Shown piece after piece: positions 13,601 through 26,828 of a DNA stretch of 64,000 bases. Numbering within the stretch: the first letter of the stretch is position 1; every line of letters begins with the position of its first letter. Source of the DNA: Anagrus nilaparvatae. Its lineage: Eukaryota; Arthropoda; Insecta; Hymenoptera; Mymaridae. The notes under the pieces were generated by a model. That model was not told the origin of the DNA. It did not search any database and was given only the letters and a program-made list of their open reading frames with translations. A program made the translations under genes and the position numbers. The DNA lies in assembly GCA_022575985.1 (NCBI GenBank), contig JAKSXM010000272.1:23556501-23620500 (forward strand), written 5' to 3'.

Positions 13601-16044
13601 GCTTTCTTATTTTTTTTTTTTTTATTTCTGTACATGAAAAATATTACAAAATTGTAGTATTTTCTAGTCTAATTTTTTTTTGTGTGTGCGTATATTCTAA
13701 AAATGTAGAGAAAATTTCTTATAATGTTTGCACATACACGCGATTTTAAAATATATTTTTTTTTTTTTATTCGTTTAGGAGAGAGAGACATTAAATTTTC
13801 ACCATTAATATAGTGAAATCTAAAAATAAAAATGTTGATTGTTTATCATATAAAGTGCGTATGCTTGTTTCTTTTAAAAAATATGCAGGATATGACTTTC
13901 TTATTATTATTTTCTAAACATTTTTTTCTTCTTTTTATTTAATTTTTGTAAAATTTTTTATCTGGTGATTTTTTTTTTGCTGTTTTGAAAATTTTTAGAA
14001 AGAATGATTGATTGGTTGATTTGATTTGTTGGGTGATTGATTGTTTATTTATGAAGAAAAAAGTCTGATCTGTTTATGATTGAATTTGTATATGGGACGT
14101 TTCATTCATTCGGTTGCTTTTAATTTTGAATTTTTTTTTTTGAGACTGGTCTTAATTTTTTTGAATTTTTGCAAATAATCGAGAAATAATTAAAGATGAT
14201 GCTTAAATTTTAAACTTTGCAGGATCACAAGCACTGGTTAAATGGCTTTAATAAATTATATGTTTTAATCAGAAATGAAATGGAATAAAAAATCCAAATA
14301 ATTTATTTAAAAAATTTCGGTCTTATAAAGTTTTTAATATTTTATCACCATTTAGTTTAATCATTTGGTTCCTAATTTTAGTAGAACCGCAACAAAAAAA
14401 ATTTAAATATAATGTGCTTGAGGCATTTTTGAAAATTTTGAAACTTAAAAATTAAAAAAATACTTAAAAAAATACGAATAATCCTCGCAAAAAATAGATG
14501 GAATTTTTACTGTCTCTACTGTTGTTTATAGAAACGAATTGTTTGACATAACATTAAAACTCACCATAAATCAGTTTTCTAATGCCAGCGTTTTTAGAAA
14601 TCATTGCCTGACTGTCAGGAAACTCTAATTACACAAGTTTAAACGCTCAATCAAAATTCAATCAAAACCTCCTTGAAAATAAATTCAGTTAACATCTCAG
14701 TTAACATCACTTACATAAATTACCTATTTTAAGAAAAAAAAGCAATTAAATACTGACGTCAAACCAAAAATCCGTAACTCCATGTCCAAAAACCAATAAT
14801 ACCAAGAACGACATAAAAATAAAGCCATTTCATTGAAAATTATTAATAATTTACATGTTTATTGAATAGAAAAAACAGCAGCATAATAAATTTGTAAAGA
14901 AATTTGCATTTATATCATTAAAAGAAATATCTATAAGACTTTATTACTTTTTTATTTAATATTCTAAGAATAAAATTTTATTCATTCTTTGAATATATAA
15001 AAAAAAATGAACATAAAAAGAAGATATATTCGTGTCAAGAAAATAAATAACAACAAAAACAACATGTTTTTATTTTAAAAAATTTTTTAACGTGACTAAA
15101 ATTATAAATTTAAAAAACAGTTTTTTTTTTTGACGATCTACTTAATTTAAACTAATTACGCTTATACATTTAATTTAATTAAATTTTATTACACATTTTT
15201 TTTATATTTTAAACGTTTTAAAATTTATGATATTGCCAAAAATAAAGACAGGAGCTACTGTTTTAAAATTAAATTACCTTTTGTGTGTGTGTAAAATAAA
15301 TAAGTGGATTACGAAATTTCATTTTAAATATTTAAAATTGCATTTTGTTGGAATTTTGTTCTTGAAATATAAAGAGTACTTTATGTAAGGTGAAATTTCT
15401 TTAAGTTAATTTATAGTTTGATATTTTGCTTATGCACTGAAAAAAAAATTCGCCTTTTTCAGAAAAGCTTAGGTACAAGTTATGACACAGCTAAAATTTT
15501 TCAGTTGTCTTATCTCAATCTTATCACTCTCTAAACACAGAGAGATTTAAGTTTTAAAATCTTAAAGTAATTAAATGATCTTATTTTATAAATGTTTAAT
15601 TAATATTTATTTGTCTTAAATTTGTAATAAATTAAATTCAAAAAAAAATTGAAATTAAATTTTATTGTTTTTTATCTTTTTATGTAAGTATTTTTAATTA
15701 AGTAAACATACATTTTTAACAAATTAAATTCAAGCTATAAAATTTTATTATTAATTATTTGGTTCGTTTTGGTATTTTTATTAAATAAAATCGATAATTA
15801 TTGTATCGGTTATATTTTTAATTGGAATATTTTGCTTCAAAATAAATTTTTAATTATTATAAATAATTATTAAGTTCATTAAAAAAAATGTATTATTGAT
15901 AAAAAAAGTAGTTCATTACGCAACAAGGGTGTAAAGTTTTGATAGTACACGCAGGACTTAGGTTAACAAACAGTGCACTGGGGCTGCCTAACAAGTGATT
16001 ACAAATGAAATATGATTTACTCATTTTTAATATATTTTTCAACA
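10670..16044. other. AT-rich non-coding DNA
   Basis: No gene was found. A 320-bp stretch at about 12668-12990 is clearly less AT-rich than its surroundings and could be a decayed repeat or LTR, but no ends could be defined. A homopolymer-rich zone follows (13400-13800). Confidence 0.4.
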
Positions 16045-16065
16045 TTTATTTGCTTTACAAATTTT

Positions 16066-18660
16066 CTACTTTATATCTTCAGATGATTTATTTTCTTGCA
16101 TTTTTTTTGTCACTTTGTCTTGAATTTGCTGCAAAGTTTTCCCTTTAGTTTCTGGTAAAACAAACAAAGCAATAACCATCAAAATAACAGGTGCGGCTGC
16201 ATGTAAATATATAACGCAAGCTTCTCCAACCCAATCAATTCCAGAGTGATATATTTTGCTCATGAAAAACCCAAAGCACCCATCAATGATGCAAGAAAAG
16301 CACGAAACAATATATTTCACATTTAACGGAAATAATTCACTTAAAATTACACTTGGCAAGGGTATAATACCAACACTAAGAGATCCAATTAATAAAAATA
16401 CTGAAGTAAGCATCAACCACTGAAAATTGAACCCATTGGAGATTAATATAAAATGACTACCTAACCCAATTGCTCCAATAAAAACACCTGTACTTGATAG
16501 TAAAAGTAAGATTCTTCTACCGAATCTATCAATAATATTAATCAATGATATTGTTGTTGCGATGGTGAAAATATAGATCCAAGTACTTGTTGATGAAGGA
16601 TCAAACGAATATAACTTTCCTCTGCGAAGTATTAGTTCTAAATAAACGAAAATTGTATTCATTCCGCATAGCTCCGTCAATATAAATAAACTGATTGTTA
16701 AAAGGAACATTTTAATTATGTACAGACTAAACAAAGTTTTAATGCTAGTTTTTAAGGATTCTTCTTTTAATTTTTGCACGTAATTTATTACTGACTCAAT
16801 TTCACTGTCGACATTTTTTTTACCGCTGTACCAACTTAACGACTTTTTAGCTGCTTCGATTTTTTCCATTTTAATCAAAAAACATGTTGAATCTGGGCAT
16901 AAGTAGAAGGTTAACATTAGCAAAATACAGGGGCCCAGAAAGCACAAACTAAATGCAAATGGAGATAAAAAAGATCCTAAGTAACTAGCCAAGGACATTC
17001 CTATTGAAATACCACAAAATGAAAAACTGATTATAGTTCCACGAAGGTTAGGTATTGCAACTTCACTTATGTACATTGGAACAGCGTTGTAAGACATACC
17101 TACTCCCAATCCTCCAGTAAATCTGCCTAAATAGAGCCCCTCAACTGAAAATGTCCTTGAAAAAAAAATCCAACTTAAAGCGTACAGAAAGACGTTTAAA
17201 AAAACTGCTTTTTTGCTGCCATAAAATTGAGCTGTAAGTGATCCCAATATAGCGCCTAAAGACCATCCTAAATATAAAATAGATGCTACCCAAGACCTTT
17301 CATTTTCTGATATGTTAAATCGTATGTGATCTTTCAGATCACTAGATGAGTACCTAATAAGGAAAGGTGATGTCCAGCCTAAATGAGCTCCTACTTGGAT
17401 TTGTAAAAATAGTACTGAAATGAAAATTAATATTATAAATTTAAAAATAACAAGAATGTTATTGATGCCGAAATTATGATAAATTGAAAGTTAAGTATAC
17501 GAAATCGTATATGGGTCAATATTTGTGAACTGTATATGACTTTGCATGTTCGGGTCTCGAAATGTACTCCAAAGTATGTTTGATCGAAAGTATATATAAA
17601 AAAAATAATTTTCCCCAATTTTTAGCTTTTTAGATCCAATCAGGCCTCAAAAATTTTTTACAAGCCTTTGGTTTCCAAAAAATTTTTACTCGTCTTTTTA
17701 TAATTATTTGTTTAGCAGATATGATAATTAAAGTCAGAGTCCCATTTTTAAGATTTTTTAAAAACAGTCAATTTTAATCTTTATCTTTAAAATGGGATAT
17801 CTTAGAAACTATTTAATGAAATAAGACGAAAATTGGTATCCTTATGTAAAATTTTCCGCTGAATCCGAATTTTCAGTCAGATTCTCATTTGGTTACGTGA
17901 CTTGGCGGGAAATTTAAAATTTGTGAAAAATGATTTTTTTAAAATCGCTATTTTTCAATTTTAGTACTTTTAAAATAAATTTATCCAAAAAAATGATTTC
18001 ATATGCTGAAAGTATATCAAAAAACCTACAATTTGAGACCAACAGGATGAAAATTGAGCTGTCTGCAGCTGAGGCATATAAGCTAGAAAAGGCAAAGCAA
18101 GAAAGTTAATTTTCTCGCGCATGCGCAGTTCAAAAAACAATTTGGACCCCAGAATCGAATTTTGCGGGAAATTTCCTATGGGGTACTATAAGGGAAAAAA
18201 ATTTTACTTTAAAGTGCGTGTTTGCGAGAAAAATTAATGAACATAAATTTCTCAAAAATTAAAAATTTCAAAAAATTGAAAAAAACAAAAACGCTGTAAA
18301 AAATAGAGGATTGGATCTAAAAAGCTAAAAATTGGGAAAAATTATTTTTTTTATATATACATTCGACCAAAAATACTTTGGAGTACATTCTGAGACTCAA
18401 AAATCCAAACTGTATACACTTCACAAATATTGACCCATATTATACACTAACAGATTTTTCCACTTCGTTTAGCGCCAAACTTCATATAAAAAAGTTTGGC
18501 TATTGATTACGTTAATTATTATTTTTATTTCTTTTTTTTCTAAGAACCATGAAATATGATAAAAGTATTATGAACTAATATAAATTTTACCTGCAAAACT
18601 AAGAATCCAGTGTGAATAGAATTTTTTGTTAAAAATATTTTGAATTTTAAAAATTGTCAT
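16066..18660 (-). CDS. Tret1-like sugar transporter, subfamily A, gene 1
   Basis: A predicted 472-residue MFS sugar porter, expected to move a sugar or polyol across the plasma membrane by facilitated diffusion. Exons are complement(16066..17414) and complement(18591..18660). The exon 1 donor GTAAAA and the exon 2 acceptor TTTCAG are phase 1 and join through a Val codon. Exon 2 stays open well upstream of the first TTG or ATG in it, so that internal codon is not the real start. Visible motifs are the TM4 GRFTGG stretch, SEVA...RG (about 140-148), PDS after TM6 (about 197), ELCGMN in TM7 (about 271, Glu where most porters have Gln), a full DRFGRR in the loop between TM8 and TM9 (about 319), and PETKGKTLQQIQ at the C-terminus (about 444). 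AATAAA lies 15-20 bases past the TAG stop. The intron holds a large palindrome. A second copy of exon 1 lies upstream. Confidence 0.85.
17505..18446. mobile_element. ~940-bp palindromic element filling the intron of A gene 1
   Basis: Arms of about 137 bases (17505-17641 and 18310-18446) are inverted copies with scattered mismatches. Shared blocks include TTGGATCTAAAAAGCTAAAA, ACTTTGGAGTACATT and TTCACAAATATTGACCCATA. The interior has a CGCGCATGCGCAGTT motif and no coding capacity. Part of the interior resembles 61690-62015. It makes up most of the 1,176-base intron. Confidence 0.75.
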
Positions 18661-19079
18661 ATTCACAAACTGCAATGTAAACTTGATTTGCAGAATAATT
18701 AATTTTTTCCTTATTTAAATTATAAAATAAAGAAGATAAAGATGACGGTTAATAAATCTAATTCAGATTTAATCTTGTTTTGTTAAATTTTGGAAAACCC
18801 CAACATACGTTTCATACTCCTATATTTATTTTTTGATTGTAAGGCTGATTCCAGACGGAGCGCTTAACTTCAAAGTTATCTCAAACCTGTGTTTAAAATA
18901 CCTTGAATAGCAAGTATTGGGGCATAAATGAGTATGCACTGCCTTGGTGCTACATAATGCGTAAGCAAAACCTTCGTGGACACCTTTATGCCCACTTTTC
19001 AAGCAAATGATGCAAGCATTATCGCAGTTTATGCTTGCATATTTCTTACTGGGTTTTTAATAAATTTAATTATCTTTAC

Positions 19080-19125
19080 CTCCAAAAATAAGAATCCAGC
19101 GTGAGTAAAATTTTTTTTGAAACAT
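19080..19125 (-). pseudogene. Second copy of A-type exon 1 (alternative first exon or relic)
   Basis: This minus-strand stretch reads ATG plus 15 codons ending in phase 1 at a GTAAAG donor, and its core FYSRWILIFG parallels FYSHWILSFA of exon 1 at 18591-18660. Similarity continues upstream of the ATG but with a one-base frame slip, so the original start appears lost and a shorter in-frame ATG is left. It could be an alternative first exon for gene A1, or the sole remnant of a deleted tandem copy. Confidence 0.55.
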
Positions 19126-21801
19126 TCTGAACTATGAAATATCTACTTTTCTTGATAAATTATTTATAACTGAACTATTGGTTTTTTTAGTTTTATGTAT
19201 TTAAAAGATAAAGATGTGGATAAAGAGATTTAATTATCTTCCTTGTATGTAAAAAATTATATTGATATTAACATTGCTCGAGTATAAAATACAAAGCAAA
19301 CATGTCATAAATTTTAATATGATAAAAAAACTAGATCAGATTATTCATTTTCCAAATTCAAGTATTTTTTCTGCCAATCTAAAGGTTTTATCTTAGTTTT
19401 AAAGGATTTTATGTTTTTTTAAAGTTTTTTGGAAAAACTGCTTTCCCCAGCAGCCATTTTCAAAAATTCCATAAATAATCTCTATAAAACGTAATAATAC
19501 TGTGATACTTTAAAGAATATTGAATGGATATATTAAAAAAACGGTAAATAGGGGTAAAATTTAAAAATTAGGGTCAATTCGGACAATCAGTAAAAAAATA
19601 GGGTGAAATATTAAAAATCGTGAATCCTGCTTTTATATAAATTTTTGCTTTATTAAATATTTTAAAAAAGAGAGAAATATTTTTTTAACTCAAAAAACGA
19701 AGCACGATTTTTCATCATAATTTAAATCACTAAAAATATCTAATTAAATAAAATATTTATAAAAAATTTTTTAAAATCATTGAAAAGTCATAATTTAAAA
19801 AAAATGATTTCTAATAAAATTTACACATCCTTTATAAAAAATATTTATTGAAAAAAAAAGTCAAAACTTTCTCTTTGTAATAATAAATATTAGATGCGTT
19901 GACAGGATTAAAAACAAAATAGGGTCAACAATAATAATAACTTTTCTCACTATATTTTAAACAAATTGGTAACTTAAGAAGTATATTTTATAAAAAATAA
20001 CATATTAGCCTGGAAATTATTAAAAAAACCAAAAAATTTAAATAAAAATTTGTAATATTCATAATAAAAAAGTGTAAAGGTTAATAAACTTTAGCTAATA
20101 AGATTGAATAATAAATAATGATAAAAGGTGTGATATATATATGTATATATTTAAATAATTTACATTTTAATTATAAATATATTCATATATACATATAAAT
20201 AATAATAAATAGATACATAATAATAAATACCTCCCACGTTATAACTATTATTATGCGTAATAAAAATGTAACAGGATTTCGTTTAACATGATTATAAATT
20301 GCAACTAGATTAATCTTTCCATTATTTTATTATTTTTAATTATTGGGGTAAAAGGGGCGATTTTATATATAAATTTTTTTTTTTTCAAACTTTATTTTTA
20401 AGATATAAGGTTTAGAATCTTAAGGCTTCTCGAATTAAACGATTATTTTGAGCACCAAAGAAATACATATATACATAGATAGACTGAATTGGTTTTTTTC
20501 TCACAAGTGAAATGACTCAAATACTATATAAATACAAGTGAAATTTCAAATTTTTTAATTTTAGTTAATACATATTTATGGTTTTAATATACTTCGAACG
20601 ATTTTTGTCGTTTTCTTTCTATTTTATTTAAATTATTATTAGCAAATATTTCTTCTCCTATTTCTTCGCTCTAGTATTGAGTAGACTACTTTTAAAATCC
20701 TCGTGGCATGTGATCCTGGATTAAAAGCTTATTAAGTTATTTTATCCTATCTTTCCTATTTTTTACTTGTAGTTGGTATTTTGTTCTCCTTAAAAGAAAC
20801 CCTACGTGCTTGTTTTGGATATTTTTGACCAAACCTTCGAATTCGATAATATTAACCTTTTCTTTCGCCTTTTCTAAAGCACTTTAATTAGTCAACAAGG
20901 AGAGATTAAATTGTTTTAGATTATTTCATTGCATGTCAAGAAATAAGTTTAGTGTTTTAGATGCACTATAAATTTTTAGTACGAAAAACACTTGAAATAA
21001 AAATTATTAGTTTTTATGTATACATGTGTATACACATTAACTAGCTCGGATTTCTCAGTCACTGGAGGAAGGGGGCGATTGCAAATTTTCAAAAATGAAG
21101 TTCAAAGGTTTAAAATTTTAGTTTTTTCGAATTTTCTTGAAAACTATTGATAGAAAAGTTAATTTTCTCATAAATATCAATAAATTTTATTCCAAGTGTT
21201 TTTCATATTATGTATTTTTTTTATATTTGGCTTTACGGTTTTTTGTAAAATTATTTCCTAAACTATTGCTACAATTTTTCAAATAAATTTGGAATATCAT
21301 TTTACTGCTTATTGCAAAAGCATTTAATTCAAATTTTATAAACAATAATTTACACTTAAAAATACCAAAAAAATTTTATAAAACTTTTTAAATACTAAAA
21401 GATTAAAAAAAACAGTGTAAATGCGCCAAATTACCCCGACCTCCCTAACCTATAAAATAATTAATAACAATATACAATCGTAGATATTATTTTTTTAACG
21501 GATCTTTATGGATATTATGTACACAGAAAATAATTATTTTATGATTGCATTGTTAAATTACACATATATATAACAAATTATTACATATAATTAAAAATTA
21601 TGAAACTTTAAAAAAAATATATAAAAGAGATAGTGAGTTTTTTTTTACAATAATAATAAGTGTTATAACATACAAATAATAATGACACTTATTTTTTTAC
21701 ATATGTTACATTAATACATACACGTGTTTTTTATAATAAATTAAACGTGATTCACGACTGTATATTATTTTATTAATTAGGATATTTTGTTTATTTTTTA
21801 G
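19126..21801. other. AT-rich non-coding DNA, probably intron
   Basis: Directly upstream of a splice acceptor for the plus-strand PH-domain exon. Nothing else could be supported; a few GGGGTAA/TTACCCC-type motifs near 20343 and 21433 might be ends of an old repeat. Confidence 0.45.
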
Positions 21802-21990
21802 CCGGAAACTGTACCACAAGCAAGAATAGATATGACTCGTGTACTTGAAGTTGCAGCAGCTGAAGATGTCACTGGTCATCCATATAGTTTAGCAATTACG
21901 TCACCAGATGGCGTTACTTTTATCAAAGGCACATGTCGTGAAGAAACTAGGTGGTGGGCTGATGTACTTCAAGTTTATTCAAGAAATAAG
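21802..21990 (+). CDS. Internal exon: PH-domain half, Outspread/MPRIP-like
   Basis: A 189-base, 63-codon exon in phase 0 at both ends, bounded by TTTTTTAG and the donor GTTAGT. The protein contains ARIDMTRVLEVAAAED, GHPYSLAI, then PDGVTF and a WW near the end (RWWADVLQVY). This is the usual strand pattern and C-terminal helix tryptophan of a PH domain. By memory of families it most resembles the PH domain of insect Outspread, the relative of myosin-phosphatase Rho-interacting protein, which binds actin and myosin phosphatase; the assignment is by pattern only. Base composition is much less AT-rich than its surroundings, as expected for a constrained exon. No other exon of this gene was recognised in the window, so its introns must be long and may enclose transporter genes on the opposite strand. 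Confidence 0.65.
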
Positions 21991-22422
21991 GTTAGTTTTT
22001 ACAATTTTTGGTTTTTTTATTTTAGTGGCCTAAGATTTTCCTATTAATGACCACTCGTCTTCCATAAAAATAACATGGTATTGGACATTAATTGTGGGGT
22101 GGTCATTAATTGGTACAGTCACTTTAAATATTATTTATAATGAAAACTTTTTAATCAACAAAAGTATTATAATTGCATACAATTATTTAAACAAATATTT
22201 ATTAACGTATTAGAAAATAATTGTAATATGAACGGTAATTAACGAGTATATTTGTTTATTTAACATGAACATCTAAGTTATTTACTCTTAGGAGAATTTA
22301 CAAAATACGCCACGTTGAAAGTACGCCACATATACTTGTAAATCTAAAAAAGCAACGTGATGTAATTTGTGAATCTCCCTGAAATAATTATTTTTTATTT
22401 CTTTTTTTTGTTTTTATTTGGT

Positions 22423-22817
22423 TATTGAGTGCGGGCTTTTTCATATTTCCCTTTCTCCTTTTATTGAATAGCCTCACTCGCGGCGTTCGTTACAACTGTA
22501 GGTGCTCAGAAACTGAGGCACATTCTACAATCATCCGGTAAACTCTTGCGGTCGTCCGATGCCAATTTGACATAAAATAAATACACATGTTTATTTTAAT
22601 TTATCATTTAGTTTCGGTTGGCGCCACTGCCTTGCGGACCTCTAGCGGACGACCGCAGAAGTTTACCGGATGATTGTAGAATGTGCCTGAACAATACGAC
22701 TTGTAAAAATTCTCGTTACCCCGCTTATGCATACAAGCTTACTAGCATGGCCACTAATTTTGCTACTTTTTTTCTCTTTAAAAGAAGGGGAACCATCGAG
22801 AAAGCTCGCACTCAATA
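22423..22817. mobile_element. 395-bp element with nested inverted repeats
   Basis: The outer ends TATTGAGTGCGGGCTTT (22423) and its complement (22801-22817) enclose a second, almost perfect 45-base inverted pair at 22517-22563 and 22643-22687 (core CATTCTACAATCATCCGGTA). The centre is AT-rich. It lies about 430 bases past the PH-domain exon, in its downstream intron. The plus-strand frame here is only a shadow of the repeat. Confidence 0.75.
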
Positions 22818-22820
22818 GGC

Positions 22821-22956
22821 TTCATCTACAAGCGCCGTAAAAGAAACTCGCAAGCACAGTCTCTACGCAATGCGCTAAACACGATTATTCATATCTGTGC
22901 ATAGCGATACAGCAGCTTTTGCAATTATAACTCATTTTTTCGGCGTTTGTAGAATT
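22821..22956. mobile_element. ~136-bp short TIR element
   Basis: The left end TTCATCTACAAGCGCCG and right end TTCGGCGTTTGTAGAA are imperfect complements. It abuts the preceding element. A GCCATCTATCGGTTGATAG motif follows at about 23003-23021. Confidence 0.5.
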
Positions 22957-23426
22957 TCCAATATATCAAAAAATTTACTGCGCATCGACGCAGATTCGTA
23001 ACGCCATCTATCGGTTGATAGTAGAATTTACATAAAATTTATTAAAATTTACAAAAATACGCTTACGTTACAAGTTTAAAATTTATTGTAAAGCACATTG
23101 CTTTTAATTTAAATAAACTACCATATTAATTATCAATTTAACATTAAAAAATACAAATAAACTTCTTTACATACTACCTATAAAATCAACTATTTTTCAG
23201 AAAAAATATTTTATCACACATAATTAGTATAAAATAATTTCAATAAATAATTTCTTGATAACATTTAAAAAATATACATAATTTCTCATGGTCAGTCATA
23301 ACGTCATGTTTAATGCACAAATTAAGTATAAGTATAATTACATACACTTATATCAAAAAAAATTTTTTAGATAATACAAAAATAAATAAATATTTACACG
23401 TATAATGTAAATCCTTAATAAAAATA

Positions 23427-25683
23427 TCATCGTTTATGTATTAAATCTTGAATTTGCTGTAACGATTTGCCTTTAGTTTCTGGTAATACAAATAATGCAA
23501 ATGGTATACCAAATAATGCAATAACAGCATGTAAATAAAAAACAGAACTTTCATTAAATAGATCAATTAATGGCTGATACGTTTTAGATGATATCGTACC
23601 AATTAATGCTGATAAACACGTTATTAAACATGCAGCATAACATTTAATATTTGATGGAAACACTTCACCCAATACAGTACTTGGTATTGACATAAAACCA
23701 ATATTAAATGTTATAAAAAATATAATTAACGATATTATTGGTAACAATTGTATTGTAATAATTGAATATTCGATTAATAAAAAATGTGTACCTAATAATA
23801 ACATCGATATTGTACAACCAAAACTTGATATAAATAACATTGTTTTTCTACCAAAATTATCAATAAATATTGATGATATCAATGACGATAACGCTGATAA
23901 TATATAAATATACGTTATTGCATCTGAAGTATTAATTAAATTAAATTTTGATTTTATTAATATTATTTCAGCATAAAAATATATCGTGTTAAAACCACAT
24001 AATTGCATAAAAGCAAATAATGCTGTTACTATAAATATTAATTTACGAATTTCCTTTGATTTTAATTCTATTAAATTGTCTTTTACTGTTTTATCTGTTA
24101 TTAAATATTTACGAATTTCGTTATATTCGTCATCGATATTTTTTGTACCTCTGTACCACATTAACGATCTTTTAGCTTCGTCGAATAAACCATTATCCAT
24201 TAAATAATTTGGTGAACTTGGTAGTAACAAAAATAACAAAATATTAAATAAACATGGTATTAAAAAAAAAATGCTAAATTGTAACAAACTTAATTTATAA
24301 CCTAAAATACTAGCTAAAACATTAGCTAATGGTGAGCCAAATGTTGCTATTGTAAAAATAGCACCTCTATTTGTTGGTAATGCTATTTCACCAATGTATA
24401 ATGGAAAACATATGTAACACATACCAGCACCAATACCACCAATAATACGTCCTAAATATAAATAATCAATTGTTTCTGCTAAACCAATTAATATCCAACT
24501 TATTGATATTGGTATTAATGTTAAATATATTAAATTTTTACTACCATAATTTATTAATAAAATTGCACCAATAAATGCACCAATTATTCTACCAATATTT
24601 AATAACGATGCTATCCATGATGCTTCGTCTAAGTTTATGTGGATTTCAAAATTTTCTTCGATTGTTAACCTTTCTATGTATGGTGATGTCCATCCTAATA
24701 ATCCACCCATTTGAAATTGTAGTAATAATACTGAAATTAAATTTTTTTTTTTTTAAATAATTAAATTGTGTAATAATTGCATTTTAATGTAAAATTTATT
24801 AGTGTAATTATTTTTTTATCAAAATCATTATACTTAAAAAAAAACAACAGAAATTTAATTTATTTCCTAGATATGATATTTTTTTTTTGTTATTGGAAAA
24901 ATTATTTTTTTAATTTAAGTTTTTAGAAATAAAGCTATTATCTGGGGTAAATAATGAATGGATAAAAGGAAGTAATAAATAAAATTTCTCAGAAAATTAT
25001 TTAAAAATGCATGTGTATGTTCCAGAAAAATTATTTTTTATAATAAAATTGTTTTATTTTATAAATTTATGGTTTAAAAAGTACGCTGTAAAAATTCAAA
25101 TAGGCAGCTAAGCAATTAGGGTCAAAAATTTATTAATTTTTAAAATTTATGCTAATTATCATAAAATTTCACAAAAAAATGGATTTTATAACAATTTATA
25201 AATTTTGCTTGGATTTTCAAGCAATATATTTTTATTAGTGTAAATAAAGATTTTTGGACATAATTTTTAAGTCTAAAGTTTTTGAAGTAAATATTGCAAA
25301 CTGTGAAGCTATCAAAACTGAAATTAAATGGTACGTGATTTTGTCAGTTACTAAGGGTTGAGTCCTTTCTGAATTTTAATTTTCTTCAAATTTTACGAAC
25401 TTGTAGCAAAATACATAAACTAGTTTTAAACTGAAAGGGTTTTCTGCTTGTCTGGAATGGAATTTTAGAAATTGGATGATTATATACCTTAGACCAATTA
25501 TCAGAAAAAAATTGCAACAAGTCTTAAAAATTGTTTTCAGTGTAATTAAAATTTTTTTGATTTCCAAAAAATAGATTTTAAATTTTAGCCTAAAAATAAA
25601 ATTATAAATTTACCTCCAAAACCAGAAATCCATTGAGGTATTAATGTTCTATTGCACAAATTCTTAACATCAAAAAAAACCAT
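23427..25683 (-). CDS. Tret1-like sugar transporter, subfamily A, gene 2
   Basis: A predicted 457-residue porter, from exons complement(23427..24730) and complement(25614..25683). Exon 1 ends ...QWISGFG then donor GTAAAT; exon 2 opens after TTTCAG and the join makes Val. This is one of the two best-preserved members. It has YIGEIA...NRG, SSP after TM6, QLCGFN in TM7 (about 266-271), matching the Q-x-x-G-x-N sugar-contact motif, DNFGRK in the TM8-9 loop (about 314), and PETKGKSLQQIQ at the end. It has the same length and exon sizes as the gene at 50.3-51.8 kb, so the two are sister copies although four B and C genes separate them. The first gene downstream of the PH-domain exon. Confidence 0.88.
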
Positions 25684-26828
25684 ACTAAAAATATTTTTTC
25701 TTTAAATTAAGTTCACAATTTTTTATCGTGATTTAATTTTTAATTTATCATAATTTTCAAAGTCATAAATAAACCAAAACTATAAATCACTCACGTCAAA
25801 CAATTTCATTAATTTTTTTCAAAAATTCAAAAAAAAAAATACCACACAACTTTTTATTAAAAAATTCAATGTGTTTATTTAAAGCCTTGTCATTTACGTT
25901 TGTTAAGTTTAAAAATCTCCTACTCGTATGCAACCGTTAAAAAATTTTTTGTTTTTATATATTCTATCTCCTTTTTTTTCATGTATTATATTGTAATTAC
26001 AAAATTTTTGTGATTATGTGTTTTTTTTTTTGAAATTTAAATTATGTAATGATAATTTGAAAATTAGCTAATTTAATTACTTATAATCAACTAAAATTTA
26101 ATGCACACCTTATTAACTTATTGTAAAATATTTATTTTATTGCACATGATTTTTTTTTATTGTTTTTAATTTAATATTTCCTTCGAAAATTTTTTAGCTT
26201 ATTTAAGATGAATTGCATTTTATGTCAATATACGTGAGAGAAAATTTAATAAAAATTAATAAAATAATAATTTGGATTACCTGTGTAACTGCATCGTAGA
26301 AATCAACTTTTTTTCAATAAAAAACTGCAGATTTAACTACATTTCAAAAAATAATTACACCTTAAATTTACCAAAATAATTTTTTTAATGCCTTTTATGC
26401 AACATAAACAAAAAATAAAATTAAAAAAAAAAATTTTTAAGTTTCAAAAAAAAATTTATTTTTATTTTTTATTTCATTATTATGTCATGTATATAACCAA
26501 AAAAAAAAATTATTCTTTACTGTCGAATGATCTATTATTTTTTATTTTTTTGCAATTACTTAATTATGTAATTTTATTACAGGTATGTTAGACAGATGTA
26601 TGCATAATAAATAAATTTAATTCTTTTTTTTTATTATGTCAAAAATAATTTGTTGGTGTATTTATCTTTGATATTTATCTATGCTTAATTACCATGTGTC
26701 ATTAATTAATTTTATAATTTACAAATTTTTTTTTTTAATTAGCTTTTTATCTTAAAACTATACTTATTCTATGATTATTTTGCTTAAAAGTTTAAAAAAC
26801 TGCCTTGAGGTATTATTTTAACATTTAT
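25684..26828. other. AT-rich intergenic DNA
   Basis: Upstream side of gene A2. Poly-A and poly-T runs only; no promoter motif stood out. Confidence 0.4.

Noticed and set aside
17247..17249. TTG as start of gene A1
   Set aside because: Coding similarity continues upstream in frame through GAHLGWTSP to a splice acceptor at 17415-17416, and a fitting exon 1 exists.
22035..22120. Complete pogo-like MITE after the PH exon
   Set aside because: GACCACTCG and GGTGGTCATTAATTGGTACA resemble such ends, but no matching pair with TA borders could be fixed.
22618..22818. Plus-strand frame with Cys-rich, basic content
   Set aside because: Lies wholly inside the nested inverted-repeat element; no start context or homologue pattern.
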